Assembly: GCF_000224005.2 (NCBI RefSeq)
Contig: NZ_CP007031.1
Coordinates: 3,678,001 to 3,742,000 of the forward strand
From: Marichromatium purpuratum 984
GTDB taxonomy: Bacteria > Pseudomonadota > Gammaproteobacteria > Chromatiales > Chromatiaceae
Direction: 5' to 3'
Length of the DNA: 64,000 nt
Shown: positions 8,746 through 16,774 of the stretch, piece by piece
Position numbering within the stretch: the stretch's first letter is position 1
How the letters are laid out: every line of letters begins with the position of its first letter
The notes under the pieces: generated by a model
What the model was told of the DNA's origin: nothing
The model's input: only the letters and a program-made list of their open reading frames with translations
Database searches by the model: none
Program-made: the position numbers and the translations under genes

Positions 8746-8970
8746 ATGATAGAATTATTCATCGGCACTTTTTTAATATTTATTGCTTTCTTCATAGCAA
8801 CATGGTCAATTTACGCAATTCGCTACCTATTAAACCTCAACAGAATTGATAAAATAGTTAGAAAAATGGAGCCAGGCCTTTTCGTGCAGCATGGAATGGT
8901 TTTCGACAAAGATTCTGGAATGCCGCGACCTCAAAGCAAGCCAACCGCAGAAGCTTTTCGCCGCCTTTGA
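8746..8970 (+). CDS. Small membrane protein of unknown function, AT-rich island
   Basis: 74 residues. The start ATG lies 8 bases after GAGG. Residues 3-27 form one strongly hydrophobic segment (FIGTFLIFIAFFIATWSIY), followed by a basic stretch (RIDKIVRK), giving a short cytosolic tail that ends in EAFRRL. Base composition is markedly richer in A and T than the chromosome on either side, which suggests foreign origin. It precedes the large membrane gene at 9063 by 92 bases on the same strand, and the two may form one unit. No family recognised. Confidence 0.6.
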   Translation: MIELFIGTFLIFIAFFIATWSIYAIRYLLNLNRIDKIVRKMEPGLFVQHGMVFDKDSGMPRPQSKPTAEAFRRL

Positions 8971-9062
8971 GCTATTAGTTTCTTTCCGTTCAAAAGCTTT
9001 TTTGTACCCGCACGTCATCTTTTGCACGGGTGAATGTAAATTTTTCATAGGTAGGATTTTCC

Positions 9063-10736
9063 GTGGGTCAGAGTGAGGTTGGCATTCAGGGGTGGTGGAA
9101 CAGCTACCCCTATTTAAACGAGTCCCTTTTCTTTTCTAACCAAAAAAGACTTACGGAAGACAAAAAAGGACTTATTTCAAGAGTTCACGGCGAATCAACA
9201 ACGCCACTATATATAGGCTGGATTCCTTGTTTAGCTGGCCAGCTTTTTTTCGGATTTTCAGAGCCAGGCCTTTCTCATTTTGATCAATACAGCTTCAACA
9301 TCCTAAAGCTTGAGCCCGAGACAGGCGCTCCTGTATGTCGTTATGTACTTTCGACATCGGCTTATGACTGGAAAGATTCAGGGCGCCGCGATGAGATTGG
9401 CCTTTCTCGAATGGTTTTTGCAGCAAAAGCTGAAACAGCGTCAAAGCTTGTTGGTGTTATATACGTCATTCCTTTTCAAACAAACCTATCGGACTGCAAA
9501 AAAGATCTTGCTCAGTATAGATTAGCAAAATTTTTCGATGACTTAGCTACAAGTCAAAAAGAAGCCGATGAAAATCGCAGCAGTTCTAGCTGGCGCGATT
9601 TTCAAGAAAAATACTTTAATCTTTTCTCATTCGAGCGAGAGAAAGATAATGCTTTTCTGACCGAAGAGATAAGCGACGAAAATCTTTTCGTGCATCGAAT
9701 TTTATTCGAAATCGATGATGCAGGCTTTTGCTTCCTCAATTATGCCGGAACAAAAAAAAGAGGAAGTAAAAAATTCGAAATAATTAACCTTAAAGACTCA
9801 GGCAACTACGAAGACGCATATACATTAACACGCCAATCTTTTTACTATCTTAAGTATACATTCCACAAACACTCTCATCATCATCATGGAAACGACAGCT
9901 TAACGACTATCCATCGTCTAAGTTCGAAAGGCGAGCTTACTACGATGTCCCTACTTCGTGATTTAAAAAGAGCTCTGGTACAAGATAAGCGCGCAAAAAG
10001 ATTCGATACTCATGACGCAGTAGGCATTGCCAATTATGGAAAATCTCTCGTAATATCAAGTAAGCGCTTAGGTTTTTTCTCAGACGAAAGAAAAAAACCT
10101 TTATCCACAAGCGCCGGAGATCCATCTGATTTCCAAAAGCAATATTTCGATCACCTTTCAGAATCTATACGATTACTGCGAAATTCCAACTTGACAAGCC
10201 GCGAACGACTAAAAAACTCCGTTACATCTTTTCAACAGGCGGTCAGCATTCCTTTTCTATTTTTCACTCCGGCCTTTTTGGTAGTGGCGAGCCGAGTAAA
10301 ACTCTCCAGCTCAAGCTTTAGCAATTATGATGTGTGCGCTGACTCTTCCCTTCCTTTCCTTGAGCGTCATTTATTGAATATTGCGTGCGCAAAAAACGGC
10401 TTAGGAAATCTTTACTTCTGGTTTTTCTTTTTTATTTTTATCGCCGCACTTTATTCATTCTTTGTGCGCAACAAGCCCATTGGATATGATTTTTTCGCAA
10501 AATTAAGAGGGCATATAGCCAAAAACTCATTCATGGTTCATCACAGCAGACTCGACTTAATAACATGGCAAAGCAATAGATTATTCCTCTTTTTCTCAGA
10601 ATTAAAAAACAACCTTCGCACAGAAAAAAATCACAAAATATACATCGCAGTACTTTTAATTTTCATCTTCTTTTGTTTAGCAACACCATGCCTACTACTC
10701 ATGGCTTTCTCCGTATTGTCAAATTCCCCTTCTTAG
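9063..10736 (+). CDS. Large membrane-anchored protein of unknown function, AT-rich island
   Basis: 557 residues, start GTG at 9063 after a GTAGGA-like site; an in-frame stop at 9048 excludes a longer form. About the first 390 residues look cytosolic and globular, with a His cluster (HKHSHHHHGND) at residues 268-277. Three hydrophobic segments follow: about 395-415, 451-472 and 526-552. The last lies 6 residues from the C-terminus. Codon use is A/T-rich and unlike the neighbours. There are no nucleotide-binding, nuclease or protease motifs that I can see. The gene is complete and undamaged although IS elements lie on both sides. I do not recognise the family. Confidence 0.7.
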   Translation: MGQSEVGIQGWWNSYPYLNESLFFSNQKRLTEDKKGLISRVHGESTTPLYIGWIPCLAGQLFFGFSEPGLSHFDQYSFNILKLEPETGAPVCRYVLSTSAYDWKDSGRRDEIGLSRMVFAAKAETASKLVGVIYVIPFQTNLSDCKKDLAQYRLAKFFDDLATSQKEADENRSSSSWRDFQEKYFNLFSFEREKDNAFLTEEISDENLFVHRILFEIDDAGFCFLNYAGTKKRGSKKFEIINLKDSGNYEDAYTLTRQSFYYLKYTFHKHSHHHHGNDSLTTIHRLSSKGELTTMSLLRDLKRALVQDKRAKRFDTHDAVGIANYGKSLVISSKRLGFFSDERKKPLSTSAGDPSDFQKQYFDHLSESIRLLRNSNLTSRERLKNSVTSFQQAVSIPFLFFTPAFLVVASRVKLSSSSFSNYDVCADSSLPFLERHLLNIACAKNGLGNLYFWFFFFIFIAALYSFFVRNKPIGYDFFAKLRGHIAKNSFMVHHSRLDLITWQSNRLFLFFSELKNNLRTEKNHKIYIAVLLIFIFFCLATPCLLLMAFSVLSNSPS

Positions 10737-10797
10737 GCCCATCCATAAATAGACACTGCAGCATGTCCGCGGCGGTTACTACTACAGCCGCACATCT

Positions 10798-10986
10798 TCA
10801 CGGCGGCCCAGCCCCTCGCGCTCGATAATGACAGATCCTGGCCCGCGCCTGATGTCGTCGTCGCCAATCCGACCAGGCGATGACAGCATCAGGCGGGGCG
10901 CGTTCGCGCCACAACAGCGCCTCGAGCAGGCGCCGGATCTCAGGAGCGGTCAGTGCGATCCGCCCAGCGACAGCGCCCCCTTTTTC
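10798..10986 (-). other. C-terminal tail of IS701 transposase in -1 frame (copy A)
   Basis: The frame entered at the AAAAAGGGGG tract (10985-10976, minus strand) encodes LTAPEIRRLLEALLW and the ending WRRRHQARARICHYR. As recalled, this is typical of the C-terminus of full-length IS701 transposases. It would be made only by a -1 shift, or the tract has lost or gained a base. The same arrangement is present in copy B. Confidence 0.65.
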
Positions 10987-12140
10987 GCCCGCCGTTGCAG
11001 CACGACGAGGCAGGCATGGGCCAGCAGCGCAAGGGTGATATGGCGATGCCAAGCCGGCCAGCGGCGCACCTCATATTCGTCGAGCCCGCACTGCTGCTTG
11101 GCCAGCTCGAAGCCGACCTCGATCGCCCAGCGCTGCCCGGCGACCTTGGCCAGGCGCTCGAGTGTGGCCTCGGCGCGGGGCGCGAAGGCGATGTAGTAGG
11201 CCCGCTCCTCGGGGCGGTTGCAGTTGCGCCGCACCACCAGCCAATGCCCCCAGGCGCGCTCCTCGGCGCTGAGCTGCAGGCGCCACAGCGGCACCCAGGC
11301 CCACTCGAAGGTGCGCGCGCCCTTGCTCCCGGCGCCGACGGCGTGGCGCTGCCAGGCCGTCTCTGGCAGCGCCTTGGCCAGTGCCGCGACACGATGGGTC
11401 TGCGGGCCATCGAACCACACCGGTTCATTGCCCGCCACGGCGAGCACGAAGGGCTGTTGGCGCGCCTCGAGCCACAGGCGCAGCTTGCGATCCTTACCGT
11501 AGACGGCATCGCCCGTCACCCAGCCACAAGGTACCCCGGCATCGAGTGCGCGCTCGAGCATCGTACGCGCCAGGGCTGGTTTGGTCTGGAAGCGGCGTGC
11601 CTGCTCCGGGACGCCGGCCTCGGCGCAGCGTGCGGGGTCATTCGCCCAACATTTGGGCAGGTACAGCGCCCGATCGATGAAGGCCGCGCCGTGCCGGCTG
11701 GCGTAACACAGAAACACCCCGATCTGACTGTTCTCGACCCGGCCCGCCGTGCCGCTGTACTGGCGCTGCACCCCCACCGAGTGCGTGCCCTTCTTCAAGA
11801 AACCGGTCTCATCGACGATCAGCACCGCCTCGGCGTCGCCCAGCGCCTCGACGACATAGGCACGCAGCACCTCGCGCGCCGCCTCGGCGTCCCAGCGTGC
11901 CGTGTTGAGCAGGCGCTGCACCCCGTCCGGGCGCCGTTCGCCCAAGGTTTCGGCCAGCTGCCAACCGTTCTTGCGTGGCACTGTCGTCAGCAGCCCTTGC
12001 AGATAACCCCGCGCTCGGGCGCGCGGCTCAGGACGACGAAAACACGCCGCCAGGCGCTGATGGATCCTGTCCAGTTCCGTCTCCCAGCCAGAGACTTCGC
12101 TGTACTTCATGTTGTTTGAAAACCAAGCCGTTGAGTCCAC
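10950..12140 (-). CDS. IS701-family transposase, main frame (copy A)
   Basis: 396 residues of an IS4-superfamily (IS701-type) DDE transposase. The N-terminal part holds [15 protein letters not shown]. The catalytic core shows Asp in [12 protein letters not shown] and Asp in [11 protein letters not shown], and the C-terminal catalytic region AGQRWAIEVGFELAKQ carries the Glu. The start is GTG at 12140, with ATG at 12110 as an alternative. The frame stops early after KKGALSLGGSH; the usual C-terminal tail lies in the -1 frame after an A5G5 tract. Otherwise it is intact, unlike copy B. Confidence 0.85.
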   Translation of the reverse strand: MDSTAWFSNNMKYSEVSGWETELDRIHQRLAACFRRPEPRARARGYLQGLLTTVPRKNGWQLAETLGERRPDGVQRLLNTARWDAEAAREVLRAYVVEALGDAEAVLIVDETGFLKKGTHSVGVQRQYSGTAGRVENSQIGVFLCYASRHGAAFIDRALYLPKCWANDPARCAEAGVPEQARRFQTKPALARTMLERALDAGVPCGWVTGDAVYGKDRKLRLWLEARQQPFVLAVAGNEPVWFDGPQTHRVAALAKALPETAWQRHAVGAGSKGARTFEWAWVPLWRLQLSAEERAWGHWLVVRRNCNRPEERAYYIAFAPRAEATLERLAKVAGQRWAIEVGFELAKQQCGLDEYEVRRWPAWHRHITLALLAHACLVVLQRRAKKGALSLGGSH

Positions 12141-12176
12141 ATATCACAACACAAAAAATGTGCGGCTGTAGTATTA

Positions 12177-12195
12177 CGTTTTGTACGAAAAGTAA
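12177..12195. repeat. Solo IS5-type terminal repeat
   Basis: CGTTTTGTACGAAAAGTAA matches the stop-side end of the IS5 copies over 19 bases, but the IS5 body is absent. It lies 5 bases from the right end of IS701 copy A. The same IS5-end/pentamer/IS701 junction occurs intact between IS5 copy B and IS701 copy B. Confidence 0.8.
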
Positions 12196-12866
12196 GGGTG
12201 ATTTCTGTCACGGCCAGCAGCACGCGCGAAGTCTGGACTGGAGAACCAGGATCCACCGCGTAACGCTCGTCTGTTCCCGGAATCATCAGGAGTAACGACC
12301 GTCACATCATCGAATTTGTTCAGGCACCACTCCCAGACGTTACCAGCAAGGTCATCAACCCCATAAGGTGAGCATCCATGCGGATAGAGACCAACTGCAG
12401 CTGTTTTCTCCAGAAACCATGGACCGTCGTCTCAATGCCTTTCATCTAGATTGGCATGACCAGAGTAATATTTCGCGCCCCACGGATAGATTTGGTTTTG
12501 CTTGCCTCTCGCCGCCTTCTCCCATTCCTGCTCAGTCGATAGCCGGAGACGGCCCTCCCGCAAACCAAGCCGTGAATTGAGCCAGCGGCTGAAGGCAACG
12601 CCCTCGTACCAGTTAATATCGGTACGCGGACGATTGGGTTAAGGCCACCGCGATGGTTCAGGGTCCGGTCGTACCAAGTCCACCCACCAGCGCAACTCAT
12701 CGTAACCTCCATCGTCGATGAAAGTCTGATATTGGATATTAGTCACCGGATAGCGCGCGATTTTGAAGGGTGACAGCTCGTAGTGTTGGCCATTCTGATA
12801 GACAAAGGGACCACCGGGGATCTCGATCCAGGCGATGTCCGGGACGCGCAGACGGCGCGTGCGCTA
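12196..12866 (-). pseudogene. Formylglycine-generating-enzyme (SUMF1)-type domain, truncated at both ends
   Basis: On the minus strand one frame reads an FGE-sulfatase domain: VPDIAWIEIPGGPFVYQNG, then FKIARYPVTNIQYQTF, LRLSTEQEWEKAARGK, DDLAGNVWEWCLNK and RALRGGSWFSSP. Two in-frame stops break it (TAA at 12641-12639, between RWP and PNRP; TGA at 12434-12432), both explicable by single C-to-T changes. The N-terminal side is cut by IS5 copy B and the C-terminal end by the IS701/IS5 remnant. Proteins with this domain act in formylglycine formation, or serve as effector domains behind NACHT or caspase modules. Which applied here cannot be told. Confidence 0.78.
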
Positions 12867-13780
12867 CGTTTTGTACGAAAACCCTGCTTGTTACACTAAC
12901 CTCGTTCTTGCAGGAGAAGAGGCCAGATGTCGAGACGTTACGAACTCCCAGAAGAGGCCTGGGAGCTGATTGCCGATCTGTTTTCCCGTCCGCAGCGTAC
13001 CGGTCGCCCACGCCGGGATGACCGCCTGATGCTCAACGGCATCTTCTGGGTGCTGTGCTCGGGTGCGGCGTGGCGCGACCTGCCCGAGCGCTTCGGTCCC
13101 TGGTCGACGGTCTACCAGCGGTTTCGCGACTGGCGTGACGACGGCACCTTCACCAAGGTCCTGGAACGGTTGCACATCCGGTTGCGCGAGGATGGGTTGA
13201 TCGATCTGGAGACCTGGATGATCGACTCGACCTCGATCCGTGCCACGCGCGCCGCCGCTGGCGGCGGAAAAAAGGGGGGCCGCAGGAGCCGCTGAGCCAT
13301 GCGCTCGGGCGCAGTCGCGGCGGCCTGACGACCAAGATCCACCTGCTCTGCGATGCCAAGGGCGTTCCCTTGAGCTTTCTGCTCTCCCCAGGCCAGCACA
13401 GCGACATTCGCCATGCCCAACCGCTCCTCGAGCAGGTCCGCTTGCCCAGCGCTCATCGAGGTCGTCCGCGCACCCGTTGCCGCCAACTGCTCGCCGACAA
13501 GGGCTACGATGCCGACGACTTACGCCGCTACTGCGATCGGCGCGGTATCCGTCCGGTGATCCCGCAGCGCCAGGGCGTGCGCAAGCCCAAGCCTGGTCGC
13601 CCTCGGGCACTCAACAAGCCCAGCTATCGCAAGCGCAACGTCATCGAGCGGCTGTTCGGCTGGCTCAAGTCCTGTCGACGCATCGCCACCCGTTACGACA
13701 AGTTGGCGACCAGCTTCTCGGCAATGTTCACGCTTGCTTGTATCCGCAGATGCCTCAGGCATTACTTTTCGTACAAAACG
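12867..13780 (+). mobile_element. IS5-type insertion sequence, copy B
   Basis: 914 bp with CGTTTTGTACGAAAA inverted ends, flanked by TA on both sides (12865-12866 and 13781-13782). That is the 2-bp target duplication expected for this IS5 group. Inverted relative to copy A. It interrupts the FGE-type pseudogene. Its right end is followed directly by IS701 copy B. Confidence 0.92.
12927..13295 (+). CDS. IS5-family transposase, OrfA frame (copy B)
   Basis: 122 residues, same protein as the OrfA of copy A, with the first catalytic Asp in WMIDSTSIRA. The start ATG follows GCAGGAGAAGAGG. The frame ends shortly after the A6G6 tract at 13268-13279, where a -1 shift would continue into OrfB. Confidence 0.87.
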   Translation: MSRRYELPEEAWELIADLFSRPQRTGRPRRDDRLMLNGIFWVLCSGAAWRDLPERFGPWSTVYQRFRDWRDDGTFTKVLERLHIRLREDGLIDLETWMIDSTSIRATRAAAGGGKKGGRRSR

Positions 13781-13783
13781 TAG
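13268..13783 (+). CDS. IS5-family transposase, OrfB frame (copy B)
   Basis: The -1 frame from the A6G6 tract encodes the rest of the DDE domain (LLADKGYDADD, RKRNVIERLFGWLKS) and ends RHYFSYKT. The stop TAG at 13781-13783 uses the TA target duplication, so this gene borrows its stop from the insertion site. Differences from copy A are a few residues only (for example PLLEQ against PLLDQ). Confidence 0.86.
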   Translation, partial: KKGGPQEPLSHALGRSRGGLTTKIHLLCDAKGVPLSFLLSPGQHSDIRHAQPLLEQVRLPSAHRGRPRTRCRQLLADKGYDADDLRRYCDRRGIRPVIPQRQGVRKPKPGRPRALNKPSYRKRNVIERLFGWLKSCRRIATRYDKLATSFSAMFTLACIRRCLRHYFSYKT

Positions 13784-13785
13784 TA
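13781..13785. repeat. Target-site duplication, left side of IS701 copy B
   Basis: TAGTA directly before the IS701 end. Its first two bases are also the TA duplication of IS5 copy B. Confidence 0.8.
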
Positions 13786-15176
13786 CTACAGCCGCATATT
13801 TTTTGTGTTGTGATATGTGGACTCAACGGCTTGGTTTTCAAACAACATGAAGTACAGCGAGGTCTCTGGCTGGGAGACGGAACTGGACAGGATCCATCAG
13901 CGCCTGGCGGCGTGTTTTCGTCGTCCTGAGCCGCGCGCCCGAGCGCGGGGTTATCTGCAAGGGCTGCTGACGACAGTGCCACGCAAGAACGGTTGGCAGC
14001 TGGCCGAAACCTTGGGCGAACGGCGCCCGGACGGGGTGCAGCGCCTGCTCAACACGGCACGCTGGGACGCCGAGGCGGCGCGCGAGGTGCTGCGTGCCTA
14101 TGTCGTCGAGGCGCTGGGCGACGCCGAGGCGGTGCTGATCGTCGATGAGACCGGTTTCTTGAAGAAGGGCACGCACTCGGTGGGGGTGCAGCGCCAGTAC
14201 AGCGGCACGGCGGGCCGGGTCGAGAACAGTCAGATCGGGGTGTTTCTGTGTTACGCCAGCCGGCACGGCGCGGCCTTCATCGATCGGGCGCTGTACCTGC
14301 CCAAATGTTGGGCGAATGACCCCGCACGCTGCGCCGAGGCCGGCGTCCCGGAGCAGGCACGCCGCTTCCAGACCAAACCAGCCCTGGCGCGTACGATGCT
14401 CGAGCGCGCACTCGATGCCGGGGTACCTTGTGGCTGGGTGACGGGCGATGCCGTCTACGGTAAGGATCGCAAGCTGCGCCTGTGGCTCGAGGCGCGCCAA
14501 CAGCCCCTTCGTGCTCGCCGTGGCGGGCAATGAACCGGTGTGGTTCGATGGCCCGCAGACCCATCGTGTCGCGGCACTGGCCAAGGCGCTGCCAGAGACG
14601 GCCTGGCAGCGCCACGCCGTCGGCGCCGGGAGCAAGGGCGCGCGCACCTTCGAGTGGGCCTGGGTGCCGCTGTGGCGCCTGCAGCTCAGCGCCGAGGAGC
14701 GCGCCTGGGGGCATTGGCTGGTGGTGCGGCGCAACTGCAACCGCCCCGAGGAGCGGGCCTACTACATCGCCTTCGCGCCCCGCGCCGAGGCCACACTCGA
14801 GCGCCTGGCCAAGGTCGCCGGGCAGCGCTGGGCGATCGAGGTCGGCTTCGAGCTGGCCAAGCAGCAGTGTGGGCTCGACGAGTATGAGGTGCGCCGCTGG
14901 CCGGCTTGGCATCGCCATATCACCCTTGCGCTGCTGGCCCATGCCTGCCTCGTCGTGCTGCAACGACGGGCGAAAAAGGGGGCGCTGTCGCCGGGCGGAT
15001 CGCACTGACCGCCCCTGAGATCCGGCACCTGCTCGAGGCGCTGTTGTGGCGCGAACGCGCCCCGCCTGATGCTGTCATCGCCTGGTCGGATTGGCGACGA
15101 CGACATCAGGCGCGGGCCAGGGTCTGTCATTATCGAGCGCGAGGGGCTGGGCCGCCATAATGATGTGCGGCTGTAG
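13786..15176 (+). mobile_element. IS701-type insertion sequence, copy B
   Basis: 1391 bp with CTACAGCCGCA inverted ends (left end CATAT, where copy A has CACAT). It is flanked on both sides by the exact pentamer TAGTA, a clean 5-bp target duplication. It abuts IS5 copy B, so the pair forms a double insertion of about 2.3 kb in the FGE-type gene. Confidence 0.9.
13817..15160 (+). pseudogene. IS701-family transposase, frameshifted (copy B)
   Basis: Same protein as in copy A, but one extra C in the run at about 14504-14507 (CCCC where copy A has CCC) shifts the frame after EARQQP. The N-terminal part ends at 14533. The rest continues in the frame that ends at 15008, and the tail lies in a third frame ending at 15160, after the AAAAAGGGGG tract at 14973-14982. 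The catalytic Asp residues and the Glu region thus fall in separate frames, and the copy is inactive unless corrected. Confidence 0.85.
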
Positions 15177-15181
15177 TAGTA
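15177..15181. repeat. Target-site duplication, right side of IS701 copy B
   Basis: TAGTA, identical to 13781-13785. Confidence 0.8.
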
Positions 15182-15460
15182 GGGTTGGGGTTGAGTCTTC
15201 AAGAGCGCCTCGCCCGTCTCGAGTCGTTGGATGTGATCCGCAACGGAGGGAAAGCGTCGCGATAAAAGCGGTCGAGCGTCCGTGCCAGTCGGTAGGTCGA
15301 CACATTATCGACCAAGAGCCGTGCGGGATCGACTGGCTCAAGCCACAGGGATAACGCCATTTCAGGACGGCATCAAGCCCATTCGGTGCGTCAAGCCAGC
15401 GGTCGAGCCATTTGACCCACGCACCGGAGGACGGCCTTGCCCCTGCGCCCTCCCCCATCC
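15182..15460 (-). pseudogene. Remnant probably belonging to the 5' side of the broken FGE-type gene
   Basis: On the minus strand the text reads AWVKWLDRWLDAPNGLDA then VLKWRYPCGLSQSIP. A frame change leads to LLVDNVSTYRLARTLDRF, and a further one-base shift to SVADHIQRLETGEALLK. It has the same direction as the FGE-type fragment at 12196-12866 and lies exactly across the IS5B/IS701B double insertion, so it probably encoded the segment before that domain. Function unknown. At least two frame breaks show decay. It stops just short of the waaA stop codon. Confidence 0.5.
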
Positions 15461-16774
15461 TCACCCCTTCGGCAAATACCCCTCGACCAAACCGATCAAC
15501 CGCGCCAGCGCGCCGCGATTGGCCTCGACGAAGGCGCGGCCGTTGGCGCCGATCGCGGCACGGCGTTCGGGGGCGGCGAGCCAGTCGGTGAGGCGTGCGG
15601 CCAGGGCCTCGCTGTCGGCGACCCGATCGCAGCCGCCGAGGCCGATCAGGCGGGTGGTGATCTCGGCGAAGTTGAAGGTGTGCGGGCCGACCAGCGCCGG
15701 CACCCCGGCGACGGCGGCCTCGAGCAGGTTGTGACCGCCGACCGGCACCAGCGAGCCGCCGATGAAGGCGACGTCGACAGCGGCGATCAGCCCCGCCAGC
15801 TCGCCCATGGTGTCGCCGAGCAGGACCTGGGCCTCGCTCACATCGGCGTCGGGATCGGTGCGGCGCGCCAGGCGGAAGCCGTGGGTCTCGACCAGCGCGG
15901 CGACCTGGTCGAAGCGCTCGGGGTGGCGCGGCACCAGCACCAGCAGCGCCTCGGGGTGATGTTCGAGCACGCGGCGGTGGGCGGCGAGCACCCGCGCCTC
16001 CTCGCCCTCGTGGGTGCTGGCGGCGATCCACAGCGGCCGACCCTCGCCCCAGTGCGCGCGCAGCTCGGCGCTGCGGCGCTCGCGCTCGGGGTCGTCGGCG
16101 ACGTCGAACTTGACCGAGCCGGTCACCCGCACCCGCTCGGGCTCGGCGCCGAGCGCGTTGAAGCGACGTGCGTCGCCGCGCCCCTGAGCGGCGATCAGCG
16201 CGAAGCGGCGCAGCGTCGGCGCGGTGAGCCGACCGAGCTGGGCATAGCCGCGCGCCGAGCGCGCCGACAGTCGGGCATTGACCAACAGGGTGGGGATGCT
16301 GCGCTCGGCGCAGGCGTCGAGCATGTTCGGCCAGATCTCGGTCTCGATGACGATCAGCAGCCGGGGGCGCGCCTGATCGAGAAAGCGCGCCTGCACCCCG
16401 GGCAGGTCGTAGGGGGTGTAGCGGTGCGCCACCCGCTCGCCGAACAGCGCGTGCAGCCGCTCGGCACCAGTCGGGGTGGTGGTGGTGACCAGCACCCGAC
16501 AGGTCGGGGTACGCGCGAGCAGGTGCTCGATGAGCCCACGCGCGGCCAGCACCTCGCCGACCGAGACGGCGTGCACCCAGACCTCGACCGGCGGCGCGGG
16601 CACGCCGCGCGCCAGCCGTTCGCCGAGACGCAGCTCGCGCGCCGGGCGCGACAGCCCGCGCAGCACCAGGCGCAGCAGCACCAGCGGCAGGGTCAGACGC
16701 AGTACCAGGGTGTAGAGCAGTTGCAACAGTGTCCCCCTGAACGAGGGTTGGGCCTCGATCACCGACTCAGACAT
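15461..16774 (-). CDS. waaA: 3-deoxy-D-manno-octulosonic acid (Kdo) transferase
   Basis: 437 residues. It transfers Kdo from CMP-Kdo to lipid A precursor at the inner membrane. An N-terminal hydrophobic anchor (about residues 14-33, YTLVLRLTLPLVLLRL) is followed by the Kdo-transferase domain, with WVHAVSVGEV, IETEIWPNML and the glycosyltransferase-B motifs of the C-terminal half (WIAASTHEGEE, VGGHNLLEAAVAGVP). The chosen ATG overlaps the last codons of hldE by 8 bases. An upstream extension has low-complexity sequence and no support. The pairing with hldE places both in lipopolysaccharide inner-core synthesis. It is the first intact gene after the insertion-sequence region. Confidence 0.93.
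   Translation of the reverse strand: MSESVIEAQPSFRGTLLQLLYTLVLRLTLPLVLLRLVLRGLSRPARELRLGERLARGVPAPPVEVWVHAVSVGEVLAARGLIEHLLARTPTCRVLVTTTTPTGAERLHALFGERVAHRYTPYDLPGVQARFLDQARPRLLIVIETEIWPNMLDACAERSIPTLLVNARLSARSARGYAQLGRLTAPTLRRFALIAAQGRGDARRFNALGAEPERVRVTGSVKFDVADDPERERRSAELRAHWGEGRPLWIAASTHEGEEARVLAAHRRVLEHHPEALLVLVPRHPERFDQVAALVETHGFRLARRTDPDADVSEAQVLLGDTMGELAGLIAAVDVAFIGGSLVPVGGHNLLEAAVAGVPALVGPHTFNFAEITTRLIGLGGCDRVADSEALAARLTDWLAAPERRAAIGANGRAFVEANRGALARLIGLVEGYLPKG

Larger units (their letters stand above)
10782..12171 (-). mobile_element. IS701-type insertion sequence, copy A
   Basis: About 1.39 kb with terminal inverted repeats CTACAGCCGCACAT (10782-10795 and its complement at 12158-12171). 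The flanking pentamers are TACTA (left) and TATTA (right), a 5-bp target duplication with one mismatch. It is an inverted, nearly identical copy of the element at 13786-15176. Its right end abuts an IS5 terminal repeat, as in copy B. Confidence 0.87.

Noticed and set aside
12368-12580. A 70-residue plus-strand open frame inside the FGE-type pseudogene
   Set aside because: It lies opposite the recognisable FGE reading frame and has no ribosome binding site.
7709-13780. A composite transposon made by the two IS5 copies
   Set aside because: No outer target duplication joins the two copies, and copy A has mismatched flanks, so movement as a unit is not supported.
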